A stretch of DNA of 64,000 nt. It comes from an uncultured Pseudophaeobacter sp. GTDB taxonomy: Bacteria; Pseudomonadota; Alphaproteobacteria; Rhodobacterales; Rhodobacteraceae. Below, piece by piece: positions 28,531 to 37,421 of the stretch; the stretch's first letter is position 1; every line of letters starts with the position of its first letter. The position numbers and the translations under genes are program-made. The notes beneath the pieces were generated by a model. The model was not told the origin of the DNA and ran no database searches. It saw only the letters and a list, made by a program, of their open reading frames with translations. The DNA is taken from positions 1 to 64,000 of the forward strand of contig CAJQNB010000029.1 in the NCBI GenBank assembly GCA_905479575.1. The letters are read 5' to 3'.

Positions 28531-29040
28531 ATGGCCTTGGTCGCACGAATACTGATGGGGGTGACCAGCGCTCTGATGGTGGCCTATATGGTGCTGATCT
28601 GTAGCCTGGTGATGATCGGAAACTATGACGAGATCTGGGAGCTGGCAGATTTCCCGCCGCAGGATTTTGCCCCGTCGTCGATTGGCATCGCTCTTGGATT
28701 GTTTTTTGCTGTCGTTGTGGTTGGCGGACTGCTGATGACCTTTTGGCAATCACATCTGTTGCTGAAACTGGGGCGTACGCATCTGTTTCGCGCCTTGGCG
28801 CACCGGCTGCGTCTTTGCGGTGTTGGTCTGACCCTGATGTGGGTGGGGCTCTATGCCTTTATGAACCTGGTGCCGCTGACCCTGTCGATGGGACGTGTCG
28901 CACCTGATCTTATGGACATTGAATGGTCCCCGTTTGAGATCGAAACAGTGTTTCTGGTTCTTGCCGCGGTGATGGTTGCCTTGTCAGAGACCTTGACACG
29001 CGCCGCAGAGATTGAAGACGAAAATAACCAGTTCCTATAA
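28531..29040 (+). CDS. DUF2975-like four-helix membrane protein
   Basis: The 169-residue product has four predicted membrane segments (residues ~5-30, 50-75, 95-125 and 140-160) with short loops. Its pairing with a small YozG-like HTH gene 10 bases downstream is the hallmark of DUF2975 proteins, whose role is unknown but may be membrane sensing. The ATG at 28531 follows GGGAAAG. The pair is divergent from the glycine-zipper lipoprotein gene. Confidence 0.65.
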   Translation: MALVARILMGVTSALMVAYMVLICSLVMIGNYDEIWELADFPPQDFAPSSIGIALGLFFAVVVVGGLLMTFWQSHLLLKLGRTHLFRALAHRLRLCGVGLTLMWVGLYAFMNLVPLTLSMGRVAPDLMDIEWSPFEIETVFLVLAAVMVALSETLTRAAEIEDENNQFL

Positions 29041-29050
29041 GGGGATAGGC

Positions 29051-29266
29051 ATGCCGATCCGTGTGAACCTTGATATGATGCTGGTCCGTCGCAAAGTGAA
29101 ATCCCGGGAACTGGCCGCCGCGGTTGGCATCACCGAGGCCAATCTGTCCCTGCTCAAATCCGGCAAGGTCAAGGGCGTGCGCTTTGCAACGCTGGATGCG
29201 ATCTGCCAGTTTCTGGAGTGCCAGCCCGGCGACATTCTGGAATATCTGCCGGAAGAGGACAGTTAG
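29051..29266 (+). CDS. Small Cro/C1-type (YozG-like) HTH regulator
   Basis: The 71-residue product is almost entirely one helix-turn-helix domain: MLVRRKVKSRELAAAVGIT, then TEANLSLLKSGKVKGVRF and TLDAICQFLECQPGDILEY. This is the HTH_26/YozG subfamily, typically encoded next to DUF2975 membrane proteins. It probably regulates its own operon. The ATG follows AAGGGGATAGGC. Confidence 0.85.
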   Translation: MPIRVNLDMMLVRRKVKSRELAAAVGITEANLSLLKSGKVKGVRFATLDAICQFLECQPGDILEYLPEEDS

Positions 29267-29355
29267 GCCACCTGCCTTCGAAGAGCGGCCACTCTGGGCG
29301 AGGGGCTGGGAATGGCGTGCTTCTGCGGCAGGCGCCGATCAACTGCTCTGATCCC

Positions 29356-29724
29356 CTAGCCCGTTACGGGGTGACCGCGCTGCTGCATACATTGGACCAG
29401 GTAGTTGCGCTGCGCCTGCTTGACCTCGGCATCGCCAATCGCAGCTCCAACGGCCGCCCCGACGACGGCCCCTGCCAGTGCCTTGTCGTGGCCTTCAAGC
29501 GCACCGCCCAGAGCGCCACCTGTTCCGACGATGGCTGCGGTCTTGCCGATATGGCCCTGGCCAACACGGCGGGCCTCGGCGCGGCACTGGGCCTCATCAT
29601 TGGCATACCCACTTGGCAGAGCGCCACTGACCTGCAGCGGTGCCTCCAGCGGAACGGTGTCGCAGGCGGAGACTGCCAGGACAAGTAAACCACCACAAAG
29701 ACCCGTCAAAATTCGGCTATTCAT
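29356..29724 (-). CDS. Glycine-zipper lipoprotein (second copy)
   Basis: The 122-residue product has a signal peptide with lipobox VSAC (LLVLAVSACDTVPLEAP), a Cys-containing segment (YANDEAQCRAEARRV), a glycine-rich zipper (AIVGTGGALGGALEG and VVGAAVGAAIGDAEV) and a C-terminal VQCMQQRGHPVTG. It matches the layout of the 27949-28332 gene, including both cysteines after the lipobox. I use ATG 29724 after GGGGAGC; the longer frame is not supported. The two paralogues face away from each other across the DUF2975/HTH pair. Confidence 0.75.
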   Translation of the reverse strand: MNSRILTGLCGGLLVLAVSACDTVPLEAPLQVSGALPSGYANDEAQCRAEARRVGQGHIGKTAAIVGTGGALGGALEGHDKALAGAVVGAAVGAAIGDAEVKQAQRNYLVQCMQQRGHPVTG

Positions 29725-29800
29725 CTGCTTTGCTCCCCAAAATCCAAAGGTGACACCGCCCCAGCGTAGGGCGCAGCAGTGGATTGAGCCAGCCCAAAAG

Positions 29801-29834
29801 AAAAAAGGCCATACCGCAGGGGCATGGCCTTTTC
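29801..29834. terminator. Bidirectional-looking terminator downstream of rplI
   Basis: GGCCAT/ATGGCC stem with an A-run before and a TTTT after; on the minus strand it ends in TTTTTT just past the rplI stop. Confidence 0.75.
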
Positions 29835-29860
29835 TAATTGATGTCTGATCAAAGAGTTGA

Positions 29861-30481
29861 TCAGGTTGCAGACTCTTCGTCAGCGGCCGCTGCGGGGGCA
29901 TCGCCCTCGTCATCGTCGTCAGATGCGGCAGAACCGATATCGTCAAACAGTTCAGAGATTTCGAATTCAGCAGCAGCTTCCTCTTCGGCAGCGAGCTCCT
30001 GGATCGATTTACCAGAGGCCTGCAGCTCAGCTTCTTCGGCCGAACGGGCTACGTTCAGTTTGATCTGAGCTTCGACTTCTGGGTGCAGTTTGACCAAAAC
30101 GGTGTGCAGGCCGAGGTCTTTGATCGGATCGATCAGAACAACCTGCTTTTTGTCGACCGAGAACCCGGCTTCGCTGGCGGCATCGGCGGCGTCGCGAGTG
30201 GTGACAGAACCGTAAAGCGAACCGGCATCCGAAGCGGAGCGAATCACGACGAACTGCTGACCGTCCAGCTTTTCAGCCAGAGCGGCGGCTTCTGCTTTGG
30301 TTTCCAGATTGCGTGCTTCCAGCTGCGCTTTCTGTTCTTCAAAGGCGGCCAGGTTGGCTTCCGATGCGACCTTGGCTTTCGCCTGGGGCAGCAGGAAGTT
30401 GCGGGCAAACCCGGGTTTGACGTCTACAACGTCGCCCATCTGGCCCAGCTTGGCCACACGTTCAAGAAGGATAACTTGCAT
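29861..30481 (-). CDS. rplI: 50S ribosomal protein L9
   Basis: The 206-residue product begins with the conserved N-terminal rRNA-binding domain [19 protein letters not shown] and [13 protein letters not shown], then the long connecting helix and the C-terminal domain ([19 protein letters not shown]). Typical L9 is ~150 residues; here a further ~50-residue acidic, low-complexity tail follows ([12 protein letters not shown]... with DDDDEGD near the end). It is the last gene of rpsF-rpsR-rplI, 13 bases after rpsR. Confidence 0.95.
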   Translation of the reverse strand: MQVILLERVAKLGQMGDVVDVKPGFARNFLLPQAKAKVASEANLAAFEEQKAQLEARNLETKAEAAALAEKLDGQQFVVIRSASDAGSLYGSVTTRDAADAASEAGFSVDKKQVVLIDPIKDLGLHTVLVKLHPEVEAQIKLNVARSAEEAELQASGKSIQELAAEEEAAAEFEISELFDDIGSAASDDDDEGDAPAAAADEESAT

Positions 30482-30494
30482 TGCTCAGGTCTCC

Positions 30495-30722
30495 TTACTT
30501 AACAGCATAGGGCAGCAGGGCGAGGAAGCGGGCGCGCTTGATAGCACGGGCCAGTTCACGCTGCTTCTTTGCCGAAACGGCGGTGATACGCGAAGGTACG
30601 ATCTTGCCACGCTCAGAGATGTAGCGCTGCAGAAGACGGGTGTCTTTGTAATCGATCTTTGGCGCGTTGTCGCCCGAGAAGGGGCAGACTTTACGACGGC
30701 GGAAAAATGGTTTGGCTGCCAT
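30495..30722 (-). CDS. rpsR: 30S ribosomal protein S18
   Basis: The 75-residue product contains [19 protein letters not shown] and [20 protein letters not shown], the hallmark segments of bS18, which binds S6 and 16S rRNA in the platform of the small subunit. It is the middle gene of the rpsF-rpsR-rplI operon. Confidence 0.96.
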   Translation of the reverse strand: MAAKPFFRRRKVCPFSGDNAPKIDYKDTRLLQRYISERGKIVPSRITAVSAKKQRELARAIKRARFLALLPYAVK

Positions 30723-30749
30723 GGTTTAGCGTCCTTTTCTCAAGCTAGA

Positions 30750-31103
30750 TCAGCGGCGCTCGCGACGGGTGTCGCGTTCGTCACGTTTCTGCATCTGGAC
30801 CGAAGGTCCTTCGGCGTGCTCGTCGACCTTGATGGTCAGAACGCGCATCACGTCATCATGCAGGCGCATCAGGCGTTCCATTTCCTGAACAGCCGCTGCA
30901 GGTGCATCGGTGCGCAGGAAGGCATAGTGGCCCTTGCGGTTTTTGTTGATCTTGTAGGCCATCGTTTTGACGCCCCAGTATTCACTGTCAACGAGCTTAC
31001 CTTCGTTGTCAGCCAATACGGCACCAAAATGTTCGACGAGACCTTCAGCTTGCGAGTTGGACAGATCCTGACGCGCAATCATAACATGCTCATAGAGGGG
31101 CAT
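30750..31103 (-). CDS. rpsF: 30S ribosomal protein S6
   Basis: The 117-residue product starts MPLYEHVMIARQDLSNSQAE and contains YWGVKTMAYKINKNRKGHYA, the typical bS6 beta-sheet, then a charged tail ending TRRERR. It partners S18 on 16S rRNA. I use ATG 31103; an upstream frame would add an unlike dozen residues. It is the first gene of the operon, and the promoter must lie in 31104-31464. Confidence 0.95.
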   Translation of the reverse strand: MPLYEHVMIARQDLSNSQAEGLVEHFGAVLADNEGKLVDSEYWGVKTMAYKINKNRKGHYAFLRTDAPAAAVQEMERLMRLHDDVMRVLTIKVDEHAEGPSVQMQKRDERDTRRERR

Positions 31104-31464
31104 GCGAACTCCAGTTTGTTTCAAGGCGCATTTCATAGACCGGGCGGTTGAGCCTTCCGCTGCCCTGTCACGAGAGTCTGCGCGGATCGAATGTGTCGCG
31201 GAAGGATGGCCTCATATAGCTGCTTTGACGCAAAGAGCAAGGTGAAATAGGTCACAAAGACATCTCAGGCGGGCAACATCAGCTGCTGCGGCAATTGCAG
31301 GGCTGGGTGAGATGCTGTTTTACCGAATACGTCGACCAAAAGATAAGGGAAATCAACAATTCCCATCTCTCGCCCCATTGTCGCCCCATTCCTCGCGTCA
31401 AGCTTGGTTAATAAAACGTTAATCCGCACCGAGTTGGTGACGGTTCAGCAGATTGAGGCATATA
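31104..31464. other. Divergent intergenic region rpsF / small membrane protein
   Basis: About 360 bases between divergent genes. It should hold the ribosomal operon promoter and, near its right end, the CtrA-like site at 31408-31422. In some bacteria S6-S18 binds a leader structure in this transcript; I looked for a strong hairpin next to rpsF and did not see a convincing one. No gene is seen. Confidence 0.5.
31408..31422. promoter_or_regulatory. Putative CtrA full site (TTAA-N7-TTAA)
   Basis: TTAATAAAACGTTAA matches the alphaproteobacterial CtrA consensus TTAA-N7-TTAA exactly, 43 bases upstream of the start of the 183-residue membrane protein gene, a plausible promoter position. Confidence 0.5.
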
Positions 31465-32016
31465 ATGAGCATTTCCAGCCAGGCCCCGCTCCCCTATGGG
31501 CACCAGTACCGTTCCAGATTTATGGGCAACGCGCGCACCGCTGGAAACCTGGCGACGGCGATGCCACTGGTTTTGAGCTTTGAGGCAAATTGGGGAGTGC
31601 GTATCTTTATGCTGCGTGGTCTGGGACTTGCCACACTGGTCAGTGCCAGCGGGCTGTGGCTGTTTCCAAGCAATGTTGCCGATCCTGAACTGAGCCTGCT
31701 GAAGGTTGGTGTTTCGGTATTGTTTTGTGTGCTCGGCCTGGTGTTGATGACCACCCGTAACCAGAACCAGCCGCCAGAGGCCTGTTTTGATCCGGTGCGC
31801 CGTGAGTTGCGGGTGCTGCGCTGCGACGCCCATGGGCAGCCCAAAACGGTTCTGCGCCGCAGCTACGATACCATTGGCGGTGCCCGGTTGAATGACGGAG
31901 CAGTGCAATTGTTTGAAAATGACGGCAGCCTACTGATCGAGATTCCCCTTGGCAGCACGGCGGCGCGCAGTCAATTGCGCGACCAGCTGAGCGGCGCGGT
32001 GCAATTGTTCAATTGA
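31465..32016 (+). CDS. Small membrane protein of unknown function
   Basis: I do not recognise the family. The 183-residue product has a soluble N-terminal ~45 residues, two adjacent membrane segments (about residues 50-68, LRGLGLATLVSASGLWLF, and 77-94, LLKVGVSVLFCVLGLVLM) and a soluble beta-rich C-terminal half (CFDPVRRELRVLRCD, then IEIPLGSTAARSQL). The ATG at 31465 follows TTGAGGC. A CtrA-type site lies just upstream. Confidence 0.75.
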   Translation: MSISSQAPLPYGHQYRSRFMGNARTAGNLATAMPLVLSFEANWGVRIFMLRGLGLATLVSASGLWLFPSNVADPELSLLKVGVSVLFCVLGLVLMTTRNQNQPPEACFDPVRRELRVLRCDAHGQPKTVLRRSYDTIGGARLNDGAVQLFENDGSLLIEIPLGSTAARSQLRDQLSGAVQLFN

Positions 32017-32227
32017 TTTGTTCACGCCTGCGTGAGCAGATATGATATCTTCCTCCGGGAAACCTTGATAAATATGGGGCTCTGCGTCACCGCGCAGGGC
32101 CTTTGTTCTTTTCTCAACAGATGATGTTGGAAAATGCCGGTTTCAATTTGGCTGCCCAGACCACAGGTTAAGCTCACAAGTTTTGACCACACTGAAACAC
32201 TACTCTTCACCAACGGAGCGAAAACTA

Positions 32228-32803
32228 ATGAAAAAGATCCTTGCTGCTGCAGCACTTGTCGGCCTGAGCACAACCGCAGCCTTTGCTGCCCCCGAGAAAT
32301 ATGTCCTGGACTCCAGCCACAGCCAGATCGTGTTCAGCTACAACCACCTCGGGTTCTCGACCGGCGTTGGGATGTTCTCGGGCTTTGAAGGCGAGATCAT
32401 GTTTGATCAGGAAGACCCTGCAAACTCCAGTGTTTCCGTTTCCATGCCGCTGAACTCCATGTTGACCGGCTGGCAGGCGCGGTTTGATCACTTCATGTCC
32501 GCCGATTTCTTTGGCGCCGAGGGCGACGAGCAGATCACCTTCACCTCCAGCAAGATTGAAGTGACAGGCGACACCACAGCTCACATCACCGGCGATCTGA
32601 CCCTGAATGGCGTCACCAAATCCGTGGTTCTGGACGCAACCCTGAACCAGGTTGGCGATCACCCAATGGCAGGTAAGCCCTGGGCTGGTTTTGATGCCAC
32701 CACCACGCTGGTGCGGTCTGACTATGGCCTCGGCAAATTTGCGCCATATGTAGGCGATGAAGTCTCTGTGCAGATCTCTGTTGAAGCGATGAAAGCTGAG
32801 TAA
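32228..32803 (+). CDS. Periplasmic YceI family protein
   Basis: The 191-residue product has a Sec signal peptide (MKKILAAAALVGLSTTAAFA, cleavage after AFA) and the YceI lipocalin-like barrel: YVLDSSHSQIVFSYNHLGFS at the start, FMSADFFGAEGDEQITFTS in the middle and the conserved end FAPYVGDEVSVQISVEAM. YceI proteins bind long isoprenoid lipids in a barrel; the physiological role is unsettled. A terminator follows at 32839. A second YceI domain is encoded in the nearby b561 fusion, suggesting a related function. Confidence 0.92.
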   Translation: MKKILAAAALVGLSTTAAFAAPEKYVLDSSHSQIVFSYNHLGFSTGVGMFSGFEGEIMFDQEDPANSSVSVSMPLNSMLTGWQARFDHFMSADFFGAEGDEQITFTSSKIEVTGDTTAHITGDLTLNGVTKSVVLDATLNQVGDHPMAGKPWAGFDATTTLVRSDYGLGKFAPYVGDEVSVQISVEAMKAE

Positions 32804-32838
32804 CAGCTGTTTCCCTGCTGAAAGCAATGACATGAAGG

Positions 32839-32869
32839 CGCCGCTTCCCCGAGGGAGGCGGCGTTTTTT
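32839..32869 (+). terminator. Intrinsic terminator after yceI
   Basis: CGCCGCTTCCC pairs with GGGAGGCGGCG (one wobble) around CGA(G), followed by TTTTTTA. Confidence 0.8.
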
Positions 32870-32891
32870 ATGTGAGAAACCCTGGTGGCAC

Positions 32892-33155
32892 TCAAAGGCT
32901 GCTGTGGCGTCGATTGACGATAAAGCCAGCGGGTCGTTCTGTGATGTCAAACCCCTGATCCTGCAGACCAGGAGAGAGTGCGTTGAATTCGGCGGTTGAG
33001 AGTGCGAGGCCCTGTATCTGGATGTCCGCAACCTTTGGGTGGTGATCTTCGATATCCCACAGCACCCGCAACAGGCTGTCTTCGGGGCGCTCGTCGTTCT
33101 TCAGATAAAAGACGGCGCTTCCTTGCGCGAGGGTGCTTTGCTGCGCGAACCACAT
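32892..33155 (-). CDS. Small conserved-looking hypothetical protein
   Basis: The 87-residue frame encodes a soluble, charged protein (SAVFYLKNDERPEDSLLRVL, then ITERPAGFIVNRR). I do not recognise a family. Codon use and amino-acid composition look coding, and the frame fits neatly between the yceI terminator and the next gene, but its ribosome binding site is weak. It may be a genuine small gene or an overcall. Confidence 0.5.
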   Translation of the reverse strand: MWFAQQSTLAQGSAVFYLKNDERPEDSLLRVLWDIEDHHPKVADIQIQGLALSTAEFNALSPGLQDQGFDITERPAGFIVNRRHSSL

Positions 33156-33409
33156 GGCGTTTGCGACTGAGTAAACAAGTCAGAGCGGGCCAGTCCATTT
33201 GCTCGTGTGGTTAATATCATAGGAGATGCAGGCCAACATCCCGTCAGGATGGCGCCGACATGGCAGGCGGTCGAGGCGTGCCAAGCCCCCAATCCATAAA
33301 ACAGTACCGATGGGCCAGGCCACGATCCGTAAAACGGAAAACCTCCCCAGGTTTCCCCGGAGAGGTTTGCTGCGTGGTGTGAGTGGTGGTTTAAGAGTGG
33401 GGCGCGGCG

Positions 33410-34678
33410 TTAGTTGGTCTGTTGGGCTGTGAGGGAAATATCCAGAACAACCTCAAAGCCCAGAGTGCCCTCGTCCTGGGTGCCCGCTCCGATGTCAAAA
33501 TCAAGCCGGTTCACCACAGTCTGGCCCTGCATCTGAGCCGTGTCGCCATCGATTTGCAGGGTGAAGGGCAGGGTTAGGGGTTGTGTCTTGTCACGGATCG
33601 TCAGCTCTCCAACCGCTTGGTATCCGGTCTCCAGCTTTTCCAGCTGAGCCTCAAACCGGGCCTTTGGGTATGTGGCGCTGTCAAAATAGTCCGCGCCCAT
33701 GGCCTGATCTGTGACGGTGCCCAGGGTGAGTGAGGTAATGTCGATTTCAACCGCGACCTGGCCTGCGGGGCCTGGGGCATCCGGATTGTCAAAGGTGATA
33801 TCTGCCTGCCAGTTGGCAAAGGAGCCGCTGACGCTGCTGCCCATTTGTTGAATGGTCAGGGCGAGTTTTCCGTCCTGCACGGTCCAGTTGCCTGTGCCGT
33901 TGCTGGCCTGGTTTTCACTTTGCGCCCCGGCCTGAGCCGCAGGGCTTGCCTCGGCGTGGCTGTGGCCATCGTGATCATGCGGTGTGCTCTGCGCCAGCAT
34001 GACGCCACCGGTCAGGACCGCCGCCCAGATCACTGCTGCGATAGCTGCAGGAACTAGACTGTGCTTCTGCGCCGGTGGTGTTGGCAGGTCGCCGGAGTTG
34101 GGCAACATGCGGCGCAGGGTTGCGTCGCGGTCGATCACCACATGCTTCAGCGCGCCCGCTACATGCAGGCCAAAGGTGACCATCAGCGTCTTGGTTGAAA
34201 TCCAATGCAGCGCGCCAAACAGAGCTGCGCTGGCATCAGACTTGGCCACAAAAGGCAGCTCCTGGCCAAAGGGCCACCAGATAGGGGCAAACCCGGTGCT
34301 GGCGGCATGGTGGATCCAGCCGGTCAGAGGGGTCGCCACCATGGCGCCGTAAAGAACCCAGTGCACGACCTCTGCGGCCAGGGCTTCGGGTTTGTTTTCA
34401 GGGTGCAACAGCCCCGGTTTGGGCTGGGACAGCGCCCAGACTATGCGGGCCAGCCCGGTAAAGAAGGCAGCAACGCCGATGGTCTTGTGGATGGAGAACA
34501 GCAGCACGGCACGCGACAGGGTCTCGGCAGAGCCATCAAAGCTGGGGCTTTGAATGTCATGGGCCAGATCGTTGGCAATCAGGCCCATCAGAAAGGCGGA
34601 AATCAGCAGGAGCGCTGTGAGCCAATGGAAGCTCTTGGTGACGCTGCCATAGCTGGAGGTGGTGTTTTGGGCTGGCAC
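33410..34678 (-). CDS. Cytochrome b561 fused to a YceI domain
   Basis: The 422-residue product has an N-terminal cytochrome b561 domain (about 1-205) with four membrane helices and candidate haem-ligand histidines in KSFHWLTALLL, SIHKTIGVAAF, VVHWVLYGAM and FGLHVAGALKHVV. A further membrane helix (~215-235) and a His-rich, low-complexity linker (TPHDHDGHSHAEAS) lead to a C-terminal YceI domain (~255-420, NWTVQDGKLALTIQQMG). It could move electrons to a lipid-bound quinone-like or isoprenoid ligand in the YceI barrel; that is inference from the fusion. The plain YceI gene sits 600 bases away. Confidence 0.88.
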   Translation of the reverse strand: MPAQNTTSSYGSVTKSFHWLTALLLISAFLMGLIANDLAHDIQSPSFDGSAETLSRAVLLFSIHKTIGVAAFFTGLARIVWALSQPKPGLLHPENKPEALAAEVVHWVLYGAMVATPLTGWIHHAASTGFAPIWWPFGQELPFVAKSDASAALFGALHWISTKTLMVTFGLHVAGALKHVVIDRDATLRRMLPNSGDLPTPPAQKHSLVPAAIAAVIWAAVLTGGVMLAQSTPHDHDGHSHAEASPAAQAGAQSENQASNGTGNWTVQDGKLALTIQQMGSSVSGSFANWQADITFDNPDAPGPAGQVAVEIDITSLTLGTVTDQAMGADYFDSATYPKARFEAQLEKLETGYQAVGELTIRDKTQPLTLPFTLQIDGDTAQMQGQTVVNRLDFDIGAGTQDEGTLGFEVVLDISLTAQQTN

Positions 34679-34964
34679 TGGGTTGGTTCCTTGAACAGGT
34701 GCGTTGCTGTTACTTTAGTCTTGCATCAGATCCATGCAATGGGGGGCTCTGTCCACCTGCGAACAGAGTTTGTGCAACAGAGTCTGTGCATAGGGACCGC
34801 TGGCGCAGGATCCTGCGGCGCCGAGTGCCAATCTGGCCGCCACCAAGGGGCCAGTTTCGGTGGGGTGGGATCGCGGCGGAACTGGGAACTGGGGTCAGTT
34901 CTCTTGTGCGTTGGGTCGGCTGCGTCTAAACCGGGGAAAACGATAGCGAAGGAAGTGACCCTTA

Positions 34965-35900
34965 ATGACGATCGCATTTGTATTTCCGGGGCAGGGCGCC
35001 CAGGCCATTGGAATGGGCCAGGCATTGGCAGAGACTTATCCGGCCGCAAAGGCTGTCTTTGATGAGGTCGATGCGGCGCTTGGTGAAAATCTCAGCAAGT
35101 TGATCTGGGAGGGCGACATCGAGACCCTGACCCTGACCCAGAACGCCCAACCAGCCCTGATGGCGACCTCTTTGGCGGCCATGCGGGCGCTGCAGGCCGA
35201 AGGTATTGCAATTGATCATGCGGGTTTTGTCGCCGGGCATTCGCTGGGGGAATATTCGGCGCTGGCCGCAGCCGGAGCGATTTCCATCGCAGATACCGCG
35301 CGCCTGCTACGGACCCGGGGCGAAGCCATGCAAAGCGCCGTTCCGGTAGGCATTGGTGCCATGGCTGCCCTTCTGGGGCTGGATTTTGCCACCGTAAAAG
35401 AGGTGGCTGCCGAGGCTGCAGCCGAGGGCGAAGTGGTCCAGGCGGCCAATGACAATGACCCCACTCAGGTGGTTGTCTCCGGTCACAAGGCCGCCGTGGA
35501 ACGGGCCGCAGAAATTGCCAAGACCCGTGGTGCCAAACGCGCAGTGATGCTGCCGGTCTCGGCGCCGTTTCACTGTGCGCTGATGCAGCCCGCCGCGGAT
35601 GTGATGGCAGAGGCCCTGGCAGCGGTTGAAATCAAAGCCCCCGCCGTGCCGCTGATCGCCAATGTGCGCGCAGATGAAGTGAGCGACCCGGCTGAAATCC
35701 GCCAGCTGTTGGTGGAACAGGTCACCGGTTCGGTGCGCTGGCGTGAAAGCGTTCAGGCCATGGCCGCCAAAGGCGTGACAGAATTTTGGGAAATTGGCTC
35801 TGGCAAGGCCCTGTCCGGCATGATCCGCAAGATCGACCGCAGCCTGACCTGCCGCCAGTTTGGCACGCCTGAGGCGGTTGCAGCCGTCACAGAGGCCTGA
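34965..35900 (+). CDS. fabD: Malonyl-CoA:ACP transacylase
   Basis: The 311-residue product loads malonyl groups onto acyl carrier protein for fatty-acid synthesis. It starts MTIAFVFPGQGAQAIGMG, has the nucleophile Ser93 in AGHSLGEYSALA, the substrate-binding arginine in RTRGEAMQ and the catalytic His203 in SAPFHCALMQP. The length is typical of FabD. Ribosome binding site GGAAGTGACCC precedes the ATG. It is followed by fabG, acpP and fabF, an order common in bacteria. Confidence 0.95.
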   Translation: MTIAFVFPGQGAQAIGMGQALAETYPAAKAVFDEVDAALGENLSKLIWEGDIETLTLTQNAQPALMATSLAAMRALQAEGIAIDHAGFVAGHSLGEYSALAAAGAISIADTARLLRTRGEAMQSAVPVGIGAMAALLGLDFATVKEVAAEAAAEGEVVQAANDNDPTQVVVSGHKAAVERAAEIAKTRGAKRAVMLPVSAPFHCALMQPAADVMAEALAAVEIKAPAVPLIANVRADEVSDPAEIRQLLVEQVTGSVRWRESVQAMAAKGVTEFWEIGSGKALSGMIRKIDRSLTCRQFGTPEAVAAVTEA

Positions 35901-35979
35901 TCCCCACGCGCGTAAATGCGGTGCAACCGGGGCCGAGCGCGGCTCTGATGGTCCTGCACACGGAAATAAAGGAAGAGTT

Positions 35980-36717
35980 ATGTTTGATTTGACTGGTAAG
36001 ACGGCCCTGATCACCGGGGCATCGGGTGGTATTGGTGGCGACATCGCCCGTAGCCTGCATGCAGCGGGTGCGACCGTTGCGCTGTCTGGCACCCGCGAGG
36101 CCCCGCTGCAGGAACTGGCAGCTGAGCTTGGCGAGCGCGCCCATGTGCTGACCTGCAACCTGAGCGATCCAGAGGCGGTGGAGGCACTGCCCAAACAGGC
36201 TGCCGCCGCCATGGGCAGCGTTGATATTTTGGTGAATAACGCCGGGATCACCAAAGACAATCTGTTTATGCGGATGAAAGATGAGGAGTGGCAAAGCGTG
36301 TTGGACGTGAACCTGACCTCGACCATGCGCCTGTGTCGTGGGGTGATGCGCGGTATGATGAAAGCCCGCTGGGGCCGGATCATCAACATCTCTTCGATTG
36401 TGGGCGCCACCGGTAACCCTGGGCAAGGCAATTATGCTGCCTCCAAGGCCGGGATGATCGGCATGTCGAAATCCATCGCTTATGAGGTCGCCAATCGCGG
36501 CATCACGGTGAATGCGGTAGCACCTGGGTTTATTGCCACTGCGATGACCGAAAAACTGACGGATGCGCAGAAAGACGCCATCCTGACACAGATTCCTGCC
36601 GCGCGGATGGGAGATTCGAAAGAAATCGCCGCAGCGGTGCTGTATCTGGCCAGCCCCGAGGCTGCCTATGTCACCGGAACCACCCTGCATGTGAACGGCG
36701 GCATGGCGATGCTGTAG
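35980..36717 (+). CDS. fabG: 3-oxoacyl-ACP reductase
   Basis: The 245-residue SDR enzyme reduces 3-oxoacyl-ACP with NADPH. It shows the cofactor loop [12 protein letters not shown] (residues ~12-23), NNAGIT, and the catalytic Ser-Tyr-Lys set ([21 protein letters not shown], Tyr152 and Lys156), and ends with [13 protein letters not shown]. The start is ATG 35980 after GGAAGAG; the upstream frame is not similar to FabG. The context with fabD and acpP makes the assignment firm among the many SDR proteins. Confidence 0.95.
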   Translation: MFDLTGKTALITGASGGIGGDIARSLHAAGATVALSGTREAPLQELAAELGERAHVLTCNLSDPEAVEALPKQAAAAMGSVDILVNNAGITKDNLFMRMKDEEWQSVLDVNLTSTMRLCRGVMRGMMKARWGRIINISSIVGATGNPGQGNYAASKAGMIGMSKSIAYEVANRGITVNAVAPGFIATAMTEKLTDAQKDAILTQIPAARMGDSKEIAAAVLYLASPEAAYVTGTTLHVNGGMAML

Positions 36718-37127
36718 GCGGGTTTGGCTTTGATAATTCCTCGGCTTGCTGCAAAAAACATTGCAGAATCGAGGTAATCGAAGCACAAAACACACTAGAA
36801 CTTTGTAAATATCGTATTGATTTCAACAGGGTTTTAGAAATCTTCGGTGCCGCCCCTTGTCCTTGGGGCAGGGCGGCGCCATCTGCTCGACTTGGGCGGC
36901 CAAAACCGTGCATAGACTGGAACCGCAGATGCAGCGAAACCATTTGCCTCTGCGCTGGTCTGTGCTATAGGCGGCCCATATTCGTCCTGACGTTTTCCTC
37001 GCAAGGGAAAGCGATCAGGCAGCTCTCGTTTGTGAGAGCAGAACCGCCCGCATTGGGCAAAACCATGCCACCCCAAGCGGGTAAGGGCAAAAACCGGGCA
37101 GACTGCCCTGAAGAACGAGGAAATGAC
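36718..37127. other. acpP leader and promoter region
   Basis: About 410 bases with no gene. It contains a plausible promoter (36944-36971), a small hairpin (GCTCTC/GAGAGC, 37022-37039) and the strong acpP ribosome binding site AACGAGGAA. A long leader of this kind suits a very highly expressed gene; I see no known riboswitch. Confidence 0.5.
36944..36971 (+). promoter_or_regulatory. Candidate sigma-70 promoter for acpP
   Basis: TTGCCT and TATAGG with 16 bases between, about 150 bases upstream of the acpP start. Typical hexamers and spacing, but such matches occur by chance. Confidence 0.4.
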
Positions 37128-37361
37128 ATGAGCGACGTCGCAGACCGCGTAAAAAAGATCGTTGTAGAGCACCTGGGTGTTGAAGAAGAAAAAGTGACCG
37201 AAAACGCGTCCTTCATCGACGATTTGGGTGCTGACAGCCTCGACACCGTTGAGCTGGTCATGGCATTTGAAGAAGAGTTTGGCATCGAGATCCCTGATGA
37301 TGCGGCCGAAACCATCCAGACATTTGGCGACGCTGTGAAGTTCATCACCGAAGCTTCCTAA
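37128..37361 (+). CDS. acpP: Acyl carrier protein
   Basis: The 77-residue acidic protein carries the phosphopantetheine attachment Ser37 in [10 protein letters not shown], as in all AcpP, and ends with [15 protein letters not shown]. It carries growing acyl chains for fatty-acid, lipid A and other pathways. The ATG at 37128 follows AACGAGGAA. A terminator follows at 37389. Confidence 0.97.
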   Translation: MSDVADRVKKIVVEHLGVEEEKVTENASFIDDLGADSLDTVELVMAFEEEFGIEIPDDAAETIQTFGDAVKFITEAS

Positions 37362-37388
37362 GTCCCGCTCACAGTAATGTGATTATCG

Positions 37389-37421
37389 AAACGGCGTTTT
37401 CCACCTGGGAAGCGCCGTTTT
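37389..37421 (+). terminator. Intrinsic terminator after acpP
   Basis: AAACGGCG pairs with CGCCGTTT, extended by G-T and A-T pairs, around CCACC; ends TTTTGCG. Confidence 0.65.
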
